A DNA stretch of 64,000 bases. Source: Xenopus tropicalis. Taxonomy: Eukaryota > Chordata > Amphibia > Anura > Pipidae. Positions 11,050 through 21,829 of the stretch are shown here, in pieces (within the stretch, counting starts at the first letter, position 1; each line of letters opens with the position of its first letter). The DNA is taken from contig NC_030677.2 of the NCBI RefSeq assembly GCF_000004195.4, positions 62,688,222 through 62,752,221 on the forward strand. The letters are read 5' to 3'. The position numbers and the translations under genes were made by a program. The notes beneath the pieces were generated by a model. That model was given only the letters and a program-made list of their open reading frames with translations. It had not been told where the DNA came from and made no database searches.

Positions 11050-12900
11050 TTATCCCCATCCTGGAGCCCAATGACCCGTAGCATAGAGAAGCAGGGATTG
11101 ACGGGATACCCCACCCCCTTGCTGGCTTACAGGGCTGGGATTGGTGAATTTAAAGTTCCCAGGCTTTTGCTGTGAGAGACAGAGCTACATAGAGCAGAGG
11201 CAAGGTTTACCTTCATTCAGCATAGCGTGTCGGTAGAGCAGCAGCTCGCAGTATCCCTGTCAGGATCTGTGGGGAACCAAACTTTGGACTTCATACAGAA
11301 CTGCGTCTGCATTAACCTACTGAGCCACAGGACACTCTTTGAGCAGAGCTCAGTTTGTTGCCCTGATGTTAATCTAGCATCGCTACCTGTTTCCCTTTTG
11401 CCTCCACCCATCTTGTTAATCACAAGTGGTGTTGGTAGAGCAATTAACCCTTTTACTGCCAGCCATTTTGGTCAAAGCGGAACGTGTATTGCCAGACAGT
11501 TTTGAAACATTTTGCACTCTTTCAATTTAGGGGCCTTTCCTCGGGGGGACTTTTAGTTTACCTAGGAAAAATATATATTGTTTTTTTCAGGACAACCTAA
11601 GCTTTCAAAATATGGAATTTTTGTGTAATTCCAATTCTGTAACAAGATATAGGCTTCTATATGTCTAAAAAATGGGAAAGAAAAATCACATTTTCCATAA
11701 TATAAACACATATAACAGAAACAAACAAAAATACAACTGACTTGCAAAGTACTATGTCTTCTGATTGTGCCAATACCAAACACATATAGTTAAATGGAGA
11801 TTTCTCACTTGTATAGGTCAAAAATTCCCAGCAGTACACTACCAAATTTCCAAAATACTGCTCCAGAAAGCTGCATACTTTAGATTTCAAGGCCAAAACT
11901 TTCGTATAACAGAAAGTTTATCCCAGAAAATTATACATGTTTTGAAAGAACAGGTTCTGGGGAATCCAGAATCTGTAAAACTGTAGGTAGAACTGTCTGT
12001 CTACTCCAAACTACCAAGTTGCAATGCTTTCCTAAGGTTAATGGTTTTTATCAAAATTTGTAAATTCTTTGAAAAATCGCTTCAAAGCTTCCAGTATATA
12101 GTATCTTATCTCCTACAGGTCATAAAGTAACCAAATAAAAACACCCTAAATATGAACGCCAGGGGTCCACTGAGCAGTTTGATGCCCAATATGTATAGGT
12201 TTAGCTAAGTATGTGGCATGTAGGGGCCCCAATGTGCAGATACCTCCATATGATCTATCATTTCTGTCATTTCAGCTAAAATCTTGCAAAATCAACACAT
12301 TTACATCATTATATGTGGGATAAAGCTACAAAAAAGTACACTGTTGGCGATTTTTATGACATTTCCAAAAATCCCCTCAAAGCTTCCACTTTGCAGCATC
12401 ATATCTCCCACATAGCATTAGGTACCAAGATAAAACACCCTGAATTTGAAAGCCAGGGGTCCTCTGAACAGTTTGATACACTATACTATAGGTGTACCTA
12501 ACTATGTGTCATGTAGGGGCCCCAATGTGAACATACCCCATGCAAGCTATCATTTCTGTCATCACTTTTCTGAAAAATGCCTAAAAATGTTGCAATTTGC
12601 CACATTTATCTTACAACATTTCTTACATACAATGACACATCACCCTAAATATGAATGCCAGAGGTCTAATGAACAGTTTGATGCCCAATATGCAAAGATA
12701 TGTGGTGTACAGGAGGCACCCAAATGAAAATAGTGCATATGAATTTTCTCAGCTGTCAACTCAGTTTCTGCAAAATAAGCCCAATGACTGTGTATTATGT
12801 GCCATAAGACCCCCTTACTATACAGAAAAACCCAGAAACTCATTTTTTGGAAAGTACACATTCTGACAAATCCAACATGGGTAACGAGCCCTTCCTACAC
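11050..12900. repeat. Degenerate long-period tandem repeat
   Basis: A core beginning near acaccctaaatatgaa and running through ccaggggtccactgagcagtttgatgcccaatat recurs at about 12141, 12435 and 12640. Between copies there is a second shared block (catgtaggggccccaatgtg; tatcatttctgtcat). Spacing is uneven, about 294 and then about 205 bases, so later copies are deleted. Sequence before 12100 shares shorter words (ttccaaaa, agcttcc). I do not recognise the family. It may be the remains of a transposon's internal satellite. Confidence 0.55.
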
Positions 12901-13365
12901 CAAAGTACCAGCCCTGACCAACTTGCCTGTTACCGGACTCTGTATCTTTGCCTCACCTCAGGCCTGTATCTTGAATCTTATTTTTGTTCTGTTTCCATTA
13001 AACCTGCTTGCTTCATCTCGCTTGGCCTTCGCTAACTATCCAAAAAAAAACAAACTATGCATTCATCATTATGCTGGATAATTCTCTAAAACAGTGCTGT
13101 CCAACAAGCGGCCCGCGGGCCGCATGCGGCCCTTGAGCCCCCTCTGTGTGGCCCCCCACCTGTCTGGCTGCTTTGATGGTTTAACTTTGTGTTAGCTTTA
13201 AATGGTATCAGTACTGAGATTAACTGACCCCCTGAATGGTTCACACCTCAGATTCAGGCTGTAATCCCTCTGTATTGTTTAAAAATGTAATCCCCTGTGT
13301 TGTTCACACCTTTTAATCTCTGCATTGTTCACCCCCTGCAGTGTTCACACCTCAGGCTCAGGCTG

Positions 13366-14001
13366 TGTCAGGCCTGGCCTCTGGCGAGAGACCAGCAGGT
13401 AGGAGCCTATATGTAATAACCCCCAGAACTCCCTTTAAGGGCCAGACAGCCAAGTATGATAACCAAAGAAGTTTAATGAAGACCAAACAGAATAAAAATA
13501 ATGTACAAGCCTGTGATGAAGAAAACACAGAGTCCGGCAATAGGCAAATCCATAAGCGGGCAGAGGTCTGTCCAGGCAGAGTTCAAGCAGATCCGTTTAT
13601 CAGGCAGGGTTCGGTCCAGGCAGGGTTCAAGCAGATCCGTAAATCAGGCAGAGGTCAGTCCAGGCAGGGTTCAAGCAAATCGGAAGTCAGGCAGAAGTCA
13701 AATCAGGGAAACCAAACAGGGACCAGGCAGGGAACACAGAAACAGAAGTGGCAAGACCAAGCTCAGTGGGAACAACGATCGAGCAACTGGGTGTTGCCCG
13801 GAGAGGGTTTATATAGGCAGGTAATTAGAAAAGTAGCCACACATGTGATTAACAATATATGTTGCGACAGAAGGAAAACTGGTGGAAATGCAGAAGGGCA
13901 ACTGATCCCATAGAGCTCAAGGAGCCTCCTGTGGCTCACTGAGCAAGTGCACTTGCAGTCTAGCACCAAGTCCAATGTTCAAATCCCCATAGTTCCTGAC
14001 A
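13366..14001 (-). repeat. 3' LTR of the gag-only element
   Basis: 636 bases, TG...CA bounded. It contains a 44-bp internal repeat in three copies (gttcaagca at 13581, 13625 and 13669), also present in the partner LTR. It differs from the partner LTR by about eight substitutions. Confidence 0.93.
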
Positions 14002-15562
14002 TTACCCCCCCCTTAAAGATCGCCCTCCGGGTGATCTCCCAGTCAGACAACCACTTTTTAGACATATAATTATGCATTAGAATCAAGTCATTAAAGATGC
14101 TGCAAGGACTGGATATGCAAGTAAGTATACTGCAAGGCTCAAAACCTTCAGCCGAGGGTGAACCATCAGAGACAGGACCATGAACAGGGAGTGAGTCGCC
14201 AGGGTCTGGAACCAAAGCCAGAGGGATGTCAGGATCAGAAGCCGGAACAGGGGTGTTGCCAGAGTCAGGAGCCAGGACAAAAGTACCGCCAGAGTCAGGA
14301 GCCAAAGCCAGGACAGGAGTGCCGCCAGAGTCAGGAGCCAAAGCCAGGACAGGAGTGCCGCCAAAGTCAGGAGTGCTGCCAGAGTCAGGAGCCAAAGCCA
14401 GGACAGGAGTGCTGCCAGAGTCAGGAGCCAAAGCCAGGACAGGAGTGCCGCCAGAGTCAGGAGCCAAAGCCAGGACAGGAGTGCCACCAAAGTCAGGAGT
14501 GCCGCCAGAGTCAGGAGCCACAGCAGAGGAGTAGCCAGGGTCACAAGCCACAGCGGATGAATTACCACACAAAACACCCATTACAGGTGGGGAACCATCA
14601 TAGACACCCATTACAGGTGGAGGACCATTATAGCCACCCACTACAGGTGGAAGAGAAATGCCCAGGGAAGCAACAAGACCACCAAACACTGCAACAGAAC
14701 TGGCAGAGTCTGGGACACCATAACTACCAGATCCAGTTGCAGGGATGGCAGGTCCAGAAGCAGTTTTGTCCTCAGAGGTTGGTGGAAAAAGTATTGGCAC
14801 CGAGGCAGGAGCAGGCACAACCGCTGGCACCGAGGCAGGAGCAGGCACAACCGCTGGCACCGAGGCAGGAGCAGGCACAGAAGCTGAGGGATGCAGTTCA
14901 GGCACAGAAGCTGAAGCAGGTGACTGAAGCACGGGCACAGAGGCTGGAGCGGGAGACTGAAGCACGGGCACAGAGGCAGGAACCGATGGCTGGAGAACTG
15001 GCACAGAGGCAGGAACCGATGGCTGGAGAACTGGCACAGAGGCAGGAACCGATGGCTGGAGAACTGGCACAGAGGCAGGAACCGATGGCTGGAGAACTGG
15101 CACAGAGGCAGGAACCGATGGCTGGAGAACTGGCACAGAGGCAGGAACCGATGCAGACATGACTGCTGGCACGGGAGGAGGCAGCCGTCGGGGTGCAGGT
15201 ACGGGAGCAGGCACTGACTGGGTAGCAGACACCGGAGCAGGCACTGGCTGGGTAGCAGACACTGGAGACTGGACTGCGGGTACAGGAACCGGAGACTGGA
15301 CTGCGGGTACAGGAACCGGAGACTGGACTGCGGGTACAGGAACCGGAGACTGGACTGCGGGTACAGGAACCGGAGACTGGACTGTGGGTACAGGAACCGG
15401 AGACTGGACTGCGGGTACAGGAACCGGTAGGCTAATGGCAGGTGCTAGAGCAGGCAGCAGCGGCTTTCGGGGAGCCGGCACAGGAGCAGACAGCTTTCGG
15501 GGAGCCGGCACAGGAGCAGACAGCTTTCGGGGAGCCGGCACAGGAGCAGACAAAGGCAGCTT
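13979..15562 (-). pseudogene. Pro-rich repeat part of retroelement gag frame
   Basis: This frame is in phase with the gag-like frame upstream and is separated from it only by a TGA at 15563-15565. It runs about 524 codons and ends just inside the 3' LTR. It is built from five tandem peptide arrays, in minus-strand order: about 10-residue units with SAPVPAPRK (three), 9-residue PVPVPAVQS units (six to seven), 11-residue PVLQPSVPASV units (six or so), 10-residue SVPAVVPAPA units (three), and 12-residue APDSGGTPVLAL units (about eight). The last 60 residues are non-repetitive. No zinc knuckle or enzyme motif is seen. The high Pro/Val/Ala/Ser content suggests an extended, disordered chain. The frame stays open through all the arrays, which suggests past selection for translation. 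Confidence 0.7.
14002..14014 (-). promoter_or_regulatory. Polypurine tract of the LTR element
   Basis: On the minus strand the bases just inside the 3' LTR read AAGGGGGGGGTAA, the position and composition of a plus-strand primer tract. It fixes the element's orientation. A TAA separates the G run from the LTR. Confidence 0.7.
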
Positions 15563-16396
15563 TCAGAGAGCTGGCACAGGAGCGGAGTCTGGCACAGGAG
15601 CGGAGTCTGGCACAGGAGCGGATGAAGGTTTAGAGCTGGACTGCTGGAGGGCTGGTATAGGCCCAATCCGTGGGAAAGCTGGCAAAGGACCAAGCCGCCT
15701 GAGGGCAGGTACCAGAAAAATAGGCAGATGAGCAGGAACTGGATCAGGTGACTGAACTGCAGGCAGAGATAAAGGTGACTGATCTGTGGGTATAGATATA
15801 TATGGCGGAACTACAGGCACAGTTGGCAACTGGGAAATTGACCATCCCTTGAACTTTGTAGTATATGCTGTGGGTATTTCATCCTCTGAATCCATATCTT
15901 CCCACTCATCATCAAATATATCTACACAGTCAGTCTCATCTTCACAACAGAATTGCTCTTCCTTATTCAGAATACTTGAAGGAACAGCAGGCTGGACGGT
16001 GCTTTGGGGCCCCACACATTGAGAATCACTTTTAACTGAAGGGGTACATTGAAAGTTAGTAACGGGTTTAACTGCAGAGGAGGAAAAAATGTCCGAAGGG
16101 ATTGGCCATAAATCCCCTGTGAAGTTTGCTTTCAAAATATAAAGAAAAGTACAGGGATCCTCCAAAAAGTGAGCCTCTTCATTAATGCAAAGTTCTGCCC
16201 ATTCTTGAGCTTTGCCCGCCAAAAGAAACAAAATGATAAGACGGCTTTTCATATAATTAGGGGCTTGCTGGACAAAAGAAACAGTAGCAAACTGTTTGCA
16301 TGTAAGCAGGAAATCTGAAAAAGTCCCTTCTTCCCCTTCATACTTCTTAACAGAAGAGAGCCACTGGGCAGAGAGTTGCAGTTCATCATGAGACAC
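15563..16396 (-). pseudogene. Gag-like frame of LTR element, Sushi-type
   Basis: About 277 codons. Residues 20-95 look like a retrotransposon gag capsid segment: an F-S-D-F-L-L-T-C-K stretch, then a hydrophobic block ending L-L-A-G-K-A-Q-E-W-A, then a stretch with F-L-Y-I-L-K-A-N-F, an order familiar from Sushi/PEG10-like gag proteins. Next comes an acidic part (around residues 145-175) and then Pro-rich sequence. A TGA precedes the first codon of the open frame, and that codon is GTG. The first in-frame ATG is inside the capsid segment, so the real start is unclear or lost. The closing TGA at 15563-15565 sits in a unit where sister units have CGA, so it is probably a C-to-T decay at CpG. Stop readthrough is the alternative. 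Confidence 0.7.
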
Positions 16397-16440
16397 TCAG
16401 GGGTTACTAGCAGGCTCTTTGCTGTATGGCTCGATCATAC

Positions 16441-17076
16441 TGTCAGGCCTGGCCTCTGGCGAGAGACCAGCAGGTAGGAGCCTATATGTAATAACCCCCA
16501 GAACTCCTTTTAAGGGCCAGACAGCCAAGTATGATAACCAAAGAAGTTTAATGAAGACCAAACAGAATAAAAATAATGTACAAGCCTGTGATGAAGAAAA
16601 CACAGAGTCCGGCAATAGGCAAATCCGTAAGCGGGCAGATGTCTGTCCAGGCAGAGTTCAAGCAGATCCATTTATCAGGCAGGGTTCGGTCCAGGCAGGG
16701 TTCAAGCAGATCCGTAAATCAGGCAGAGGTCAGTCCAGGCAAGGTTCAAGCAAATCGGAAGTCAGGCAGAAGTCAAATCAGGGAAACCAAACAGGGACCA
16801 GGCAGGGAACACAGAAACAGAAGTGGCAAGACCAGGCTCAGTGGGAACAATGATCGAGCAACTGGGTGTTGCCCGGAGAGGGTTTATATAGGCAGGTAAT
16901 TAGAAAAGTAGCCACACATGTGATTAACAATATATGTTGCGACAGAAGGAAAACTGGTGGAAATGCAGAAGGGCAACTGATCCCATAGAGCTCAAGGAGC
17001 CTCCTGTGGCTCACTAAGCAAGTGCACTTGCAGTCTAGCACCAAGTCCAATGTTCAAATCCCCATAGTTCCTGACA
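16441..17076 (-). repeat. 5' LTR of the gag-only element
   Basis: 636 bases. It begins with TGTCAGGAACTATGGGG on the minus strand and contains a TATA box, a possible ATTAAA polyadenylation signal (complement of 16547-16552) and three 44-bp internal repeats. No standard TGG-type primer-binding site follows it on the minus strand below 16441. Confidence 0.92.
16883..16890 (-). promoter_or_regulatory. LTR TATA box
   Basis: The minus strand reads TATATAAA about 190 bases from the outer edge of the 5' LTR, a normal U3 position. The partner LTR has the same motif. Confidence 0.55.
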
Positions 17077-17139
17077 GGCTGTAATCACCCACATTGTTCA
17101 CCTCTTCACACCTCAGACATTGTATGTACTGTCTGCCCT

Positions 17140-17310
17140 ATGCTGCCTGTGTATAGGCAGCATATTGTAGGCAGGGTATGGCGCATAGGGCAGGGAGGGT
17201 ATGGCACCCACAGGCAGCATAGGACAGGCAGAGTATGGCACACACAGGCAGCATAGGACAGGCAGAGTGCTGCCTGTGTGTGCCATATTCTGCCTACCCT
17301 ATGCTGCCTG
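17140..17310. repeat. GGCAGCATAGG short tandem repeats
   Basis: The words ggcagcatagg, gggcaggcagagtatggcac and their complement (tatgctgcctgtg) recur several times. They lie inside the right part of the split hAT element. Confidence 0.7.
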
Positions 17311-17668
17311 TGGGAGGTGAACCTGGCAGGGGTTTGTTCTGGGAGTTTGTTAGCAGTTGGAAATAGCCATTAAATGGTCCCTAAGGTGTGTAATTATATG
17401 CTGGGGGTTGCTCTGCTATCCACAGGGGAGGAGGAGGCACATGGATTTAATGATGTGTCTTAATATGACATAATATAATTCTTTAACATATGAATGATGG
17501 TTGATATCCCTGCAGCGACAATTGTAATAAATTGGGTGTGGTTTGAAGTGTGTGTGGTTTAAAATGGGGGAGTGGCCAAAACTGGCTTCCATTAGCGGCC
17601 CTCCACCATGTATGCGAGAGAAATTCTGGCCCTCGGCACCGCAGAAGTTGGACAGCACTGCTCTAAAA

Positions 17669-18120
17669 TAATGCTTTAAAAGTTAAGTTTGCAGGATTAA
17701 TCCTTTGGTTCTCCTTTTATTTACGCAGTATGAAAGATATAGTAATATATTTTCCTATCCTCACTTGAAAAGTGAAAAGATGGTTGATGCAAAAGAGAGG
17801 AGAGCTTACAATTTACAAACATACTGTAGGTGCTAAATTACATATGTGTAGTTGCTAATACCAACCAAATAGAAATTCGCTTTGAGCAGTTTACTAACAG
17901 AAAATGAAATCTGATTGGTTTCTCTTGGTAACTGCAATTAAGCAATTTAGCACTTACATTGGTAAATCAATTCCAAGGGCAATAGGCTTTACAGTTACCT
18001 TTGATAGCTGCATTTATTTTGGACCCAGTGTTTCCTTTTGAAATACCAGCATGTTCATGTTTTCATCATTTGTATCTTGTTTTAATATTTTCTCATTTAT
18101 CTACTGTATCTGCACATTAA
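17669..18120. other. Unrecognised non-coding stretch
   Basis: It includes a gattggtttctcttggtaactgcaa segment resembling the middle of several frog MITEs, but no terminus was found. Confidence 0.4.
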
Positions 18121-18553
18121 GGGGCCCATTCATTAATGTACGATTGAGTCCAAATCTCGTCCAAATTTCATCAAATTACGTGATTGTTTTGTGCTTTGCA
18201 TCAATTTGTGCGGCAAAATCGTATTTGTCGAAACGACTATGAAAGTTTCTGAATTCATTCAAGCTTTGGTATTGTGACTTTCTTTTGGCCAGGTTGGAGC
18301 TGCCATTGAGTCCTATGGGAGGCTTCCAAAATCATGCATTGAAGGTTCAAAGTCAGAAAGGTTTTCGTGCCGTTTACGATCGCTTGGATACAAAAATGTC
18401 GTAACTTCTGGATCGCAACACAATATTTTCATACGACCACGACACAAATTTTCACACAATTAACGCACATCAGAAATTATCATGGTTAGTCCGAATTGTT
18501 TCCAATCGTGCTTTTACTTTGCGAAAATTTGTACTTTGATAAATGTGCCCCCA
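18121..18553. mobile_element. Diverged foldback MITE with one 52-bp unit
   Basis: Ends are ggggcccattcattaatg and the complementary gataaatgtgcccc, flanked by TAA and CAA. The centre has a shortened 52-bp spacer unit (tttggccaggttggagctg, missing the gcagagt block) at about 18277-18330. The arms are more diverged and less CG-rich than in the other copies, suggesting an older relative. Confidence 0.65.
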
Positions 18554-19510
18554 AGTATTAAGCACACTAAGTCCTATTTCTTAAAGGTCTATATCTTTTA
18601 CTTTTTGTTTTCTTATTCTTCTATTATCTTTCTATTTTGAGCAAATATTCTTAGCACTTTTTTATTCAGACACATGCTTTCTTGATTTATTATCTCAGGG
18701 GATCTTATTATAAATGTGTCCTGCGAGGCTACATATTGTCAGTCAAGTTTAAATATAATAGAAGCTGCCAAGCAGTTGACCTCCTATAGGTGCCTGTCTG
18801 TTACAACCATAGAGGTTGTATTCTACCAGAGGCAGTGGCCATATTAAGATGATCATTTTGTTTAAAATATCAGCTTGTTTCCATATTCAGGTCCTGTTTG
18901 TGAAGTAAAATTTGCATTTTTAGATATTTCTATCTGTGCATTTCTGCCTAAGGTAATGTGCCTCATGAGAAGGGAACAGCCATCTATATCCATGTACTGT
19001 ACAGTCACAAGAGACCCAGTTGAAGTGCTTTATATGCTGTGTTCTTTAATAATTAGTCAAGCTAATCTGAACATTCCTGGCAGAGTATTCACATGTTTAA
19101 GGATATCTTCTTACAGGTCTTAGTGTATTGAAGTGCTCAGTATTTAGGACAGGGGTCCTTAGGAGCTTGCTCTGTGTATTACCTGTTCTTGCAGGGTTTC
19201 AAGAATCTCGCTGTTGTGGAACATTTCTCATATGTCTCTTAGTCTGTAAATACATTAAGGAATAAATATGGTGTAAAATTCTGTGTTTTTAAAGCCCCAT
19301 TGTTATCTTTATACAGTTCATACATCCTGATCATGAAAATCATTATATAAAATAGATGTGTTTATAAGGGGGGTTATATTACACCAGACTAATACTGAAA
19401 ATTAAATTGCATAAGAGTTGACTTGGATCCAAACAAAATAAAGGAAATAAGGGTTTTAGTACTGATACTGACCCAACCACATGCCAATGATATACACTTC
19501 AAATAATAAA
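18554..19510. other. Unrecognised non-coding stretch
   Basis: An 82-codon frame at 18875-19123 follows an acceptor-like ccatattcag, but no protein family is recognisable. The stretch otherwise shows no repeat that I can match. Confidence 0.4.
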
Positions 19511-19699
19511 GAAGCCAATACATGGAAAGTGCAGTTGGGATATTCCCAGCTTTATTACACGGTGCTCATGACACTTTGTAACACAATCAAATGTTTCAGG
19601 ACCCACACAGCCCGTCCTCAGAGTTTTAAAGTGTCATGAGCACCATGTAATAAATCTGGGAATATTCCATTCAGCTGCACTTTCCAGGTATTGGCTTCT
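19511..19699. repeat. Snap-back hairpin repeat
   Basis: The left arm (gaagccaatacatggaaagt through tttattacacggtgctcatgacact) is complemented by the right arm, which ends ccaggtattggcttc. The middle (atgtttcaggacccacacagcc) corresponds to the gaaacgtc core of the hairpin at 8999. Confidence 0.8.
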
Positions 19700-20207
19700 T
19701 TTTTGTTTCAAGAATTGACACAGATCCTTGTATATTAATGAAATATTAATGAAATCTCATAACCTGACTAGTTACACAGCTGCTATAGCCTTTAGCACAC
19801 TGCATCACCACTACACTAAGAACTCTATGAGGGCCAGTGCCTCTATGAGCAGGTAGAATGTACTGGTCAGTGGTCACCTGTTTAAAAGAAAACATCTTAT
19901 TGGTTGCTATAAGTTACTGCTACTGGGCAAAATTAATGCCTTTTATTACATATAAGGGGTAAATGTTCCATCCTTCATGTACTTGTTTTGTCTGCATGTA
20001 AGATCCTTTCAATCATTTAAAATAACTAATGGAATTCTAATGCCAGTGCTCAGTCCAACCCACATTCTGGAATTGACCAGCTCCTAGAAAACAATAGAAA
20101 AGAAGTAAAAATGGCCTTTAAAAATAATTTTTACCAAAAAAATGAAGTGTTAGTGTCGCATCAAGGCCCCTCATTATACATGAGTCCTACACTGCCTATT
20201 AGCATTC
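19700..20207. other. Unrecognised non-coding stretch
   Basis: No open frame or matched repeat. A ttattggttgctataagttactgctactgggcaaa segment is shared with many frog repeats but is too short to place. Confidence 0.4.
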
Positions 20208-20209
20208 TG

Positions 20210-20437
20210 GGGCATATTTATTATGCTGTGTAAAAATCGGCGAGAAAATTCGCCACACATCTCCAGTCGTGTAAAAAAACCACGTAAATTTTTTTACTCG
20301 TTTTTTCTTTCGCCGGAACCTACGTAAAATAACGGCGTAAAATCTGGTGGTCGGACAGCGTCTGTTTATTTTACACAGTTTTTTTACGCCATGTTTTTCA
20401 GCGAATTCGTTTTACACAGCTTAATAAATATGCTCCT
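20210..20437. mobile_element. Palindromic MITE (GGGGCATATTTATTATGCTGTGT end)
   Basis: The left end ggggcatatttattatgctg pairs with the right end acagcttaataaatatgctcc, followed by TAA. The interior is a palindrome of gtaaaaaa/ttttttac words and one ggcgtaaaa block. It resembles the 3-bp-target group at 36485 and 54657. Confidence 0.7.
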
Positions 20438-21829
20438 AAGTCTGTAGTGCAATTAAAATGAAGTCCCCCATTAAACAGTGTGAGTGGTAAGACCATGTTG
20501 CATTTACCCTTAACTCAGGAGTTGTTTGCTGGGGGACTACAGACTTAAAAATGCTTATAGGCAGCGTATAATGAGGGGTTAATATGCAGAGAGAGAGACG
20601 AATGCTAATAGGCAGTGGAAGAGAAGTCTAATGCTTAACAGTCACAGTAAACAGTCTGCCTCTAGTAAATATAATAATACAGTCACAATGCAGATCCTCA
20701 TTACATGAAGAAGCTGAACTCCCCCATTATCATTAAGGTTGTGTTCAATGAAATGTATTAAAAAAATGGCTTGCAACACTGATTTTAAGCAGATATCTGG
20801 GGTAAAAAATAAGAGTCGTAGTTATACAGAAAGTTATATAAATTACTCCTTCTTTTCTGTAGATTGTCCTACCATACCTCTATCTTTTTCTATCTTACAG
20901 TCCTTAAAAAGTATAATCTCGAAATTAACCCCTCATAAACTCTTGTCAACCTACCTACAGTAGATGGTGATGTTAAAGCTATACTAGCAAGTTCCTATAA
21001 CATCCATAGAAACATGTCTATTACTAAGGTAGTTTATGCATCAACTTTTTTTCTGATTAAAAATGTACCCAAGGCCCTCTGGCCCAGCATTGCTCACCTC
21101 AGGTGACACTTTGACACAGTTTAGGGTCCCATTCAATTATTTTAGTCATGTTGTGATGGAGGAGGAGCGATCCTTCTATGGGCTCCAGCAGTATTTTCAT
21201 TTGTTATTGGGCTCCAGCCCAGCGTAAATGCATAAAACAGCTCAGTGTGTGCTCCTCTATTTCTCATTAGGAAACTGCAGGTACCACTGGGCTGGGGGCT
21301 GCATGGGGGCATTTGTCAGTATTGCTTTAAAACAACACTACAAATTTTTGATAAAAAAAAAAGTAAGAAGAGATGTAAGTGGATATTGGTCTGTCTGCAA
21401 AGGATGGCTGCGGCTTGAATTTCTACAACATTTCTGGGACATGATACTGATAATATAAGCCAATACGATGACATTTCTCTTTAAAAATAAATATTTGAAT
21501 ACCAGGTATTTTAGGGGCTTGCCACTTATTCATTTTGTTGGCTAAGCTTCACAGTCTGTAGACTTTGATAATAATATGTGGCATCAACTGTTATTTGTAA
21601 AAGTACAAACAAACGATGGCCTTCTACATTCAATGACATATATTTCGGTTTCGAATACCTGGCTCGTTTTATTTCTATTCAGCTGTACAAAGTGCATGAA
21701 AGTGTCTTTATGAACAGAGAAAAGCAACATGTGCAAATTACGTATAAATGATTTTAGAAACTGTATCGACATATTTTGTTTGAGCCTAATTATAAGACTT
21801 GTCAGCAATATAAAACACAGCTTCAAACA
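20438..21829. other. Unrecognised non-coding stretch
   Basis: Frames at 20739-20963 and 21228-21458 are under 80 codons and have no motif. Sequence near 20530-20640 weakly repeats ctacagacttaaaaatgc and ctaataggcagtg words, perhaps an old element. Confidence 0.4.

Larger units (their letters stand above)
13366..17076 (-). mobile_element. Gag-only LTR retrotransposon
   Basis: Two direct repeats of exactly 636 bases bound it, each beginning tgtcagg and ending cctgaca. The 5-bp target duplication ggctg lies at 13361-13365 and 17077-17081. The LTRs differ at about eight positions by eye and show no indel, so the insertion is young. Minus-strand orientation follows from the G-rich tract next to the left LTR, the TATA box and the gag-like frame. 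The 2.4-kb interior encodes a gag-like segment and a Pro/Ala/Val-rich repeat region that fills all the space up to the 3' LTR. I see no protease, reverse transcriptase, RNase H or integrase. The gag resembles the Sushi/Ty3-gypsy group. It would need enzymes in trans. Confidence 0.9.
13092..17660. mobile_element. hAT-type element split by an LTR retrotransposon
   Basis: The terminal inverted repeat cagtgctgtccaac at 13092-13105 pairs with gttggacagcactg at 17647-17660. Identical 8-bp target duplications, ctctaaaa, lie at 13084-13091 and 17661-17668, the hAT hallmark. Near the ends it carries the gcggcccgcgggccgc and gcggccctcc motifs familiar from vertebrate Charlie-like MITEs. Without the nested LTR element (and one copy of its 5-bp duplication) the host is only about 850 bases, so it is non-autonomous. 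No transposase frame is visible in the remaining 0.85 kb. Confidence 0.9.

Noticed and set aside
13341..13913. 190-codon plus-strand frame across the left LTR
   Set aside because: The same frame recurs in the other LTR at 16419-16853 and reflects the 44-bp repeats within the LTR; its direction opposes the element.
14158..15162. Long plus-strand frame of 334 codons rich in Gln, Glu and Arg
   Set aside because: It is the complement of the Pro-rich repeat arrays of the LTR element. Units that are multiples of three bases keep all frames open, and the minus strand carries the gag-like domain, LTR signals and polypurine tract.
18893..18954. Exon-like stretch between ccatattcag and gtaatgtg
   Set aside because: One frame is open, but the donor is weak, the length is not a multiple of three and the peptide is unrecognisable.
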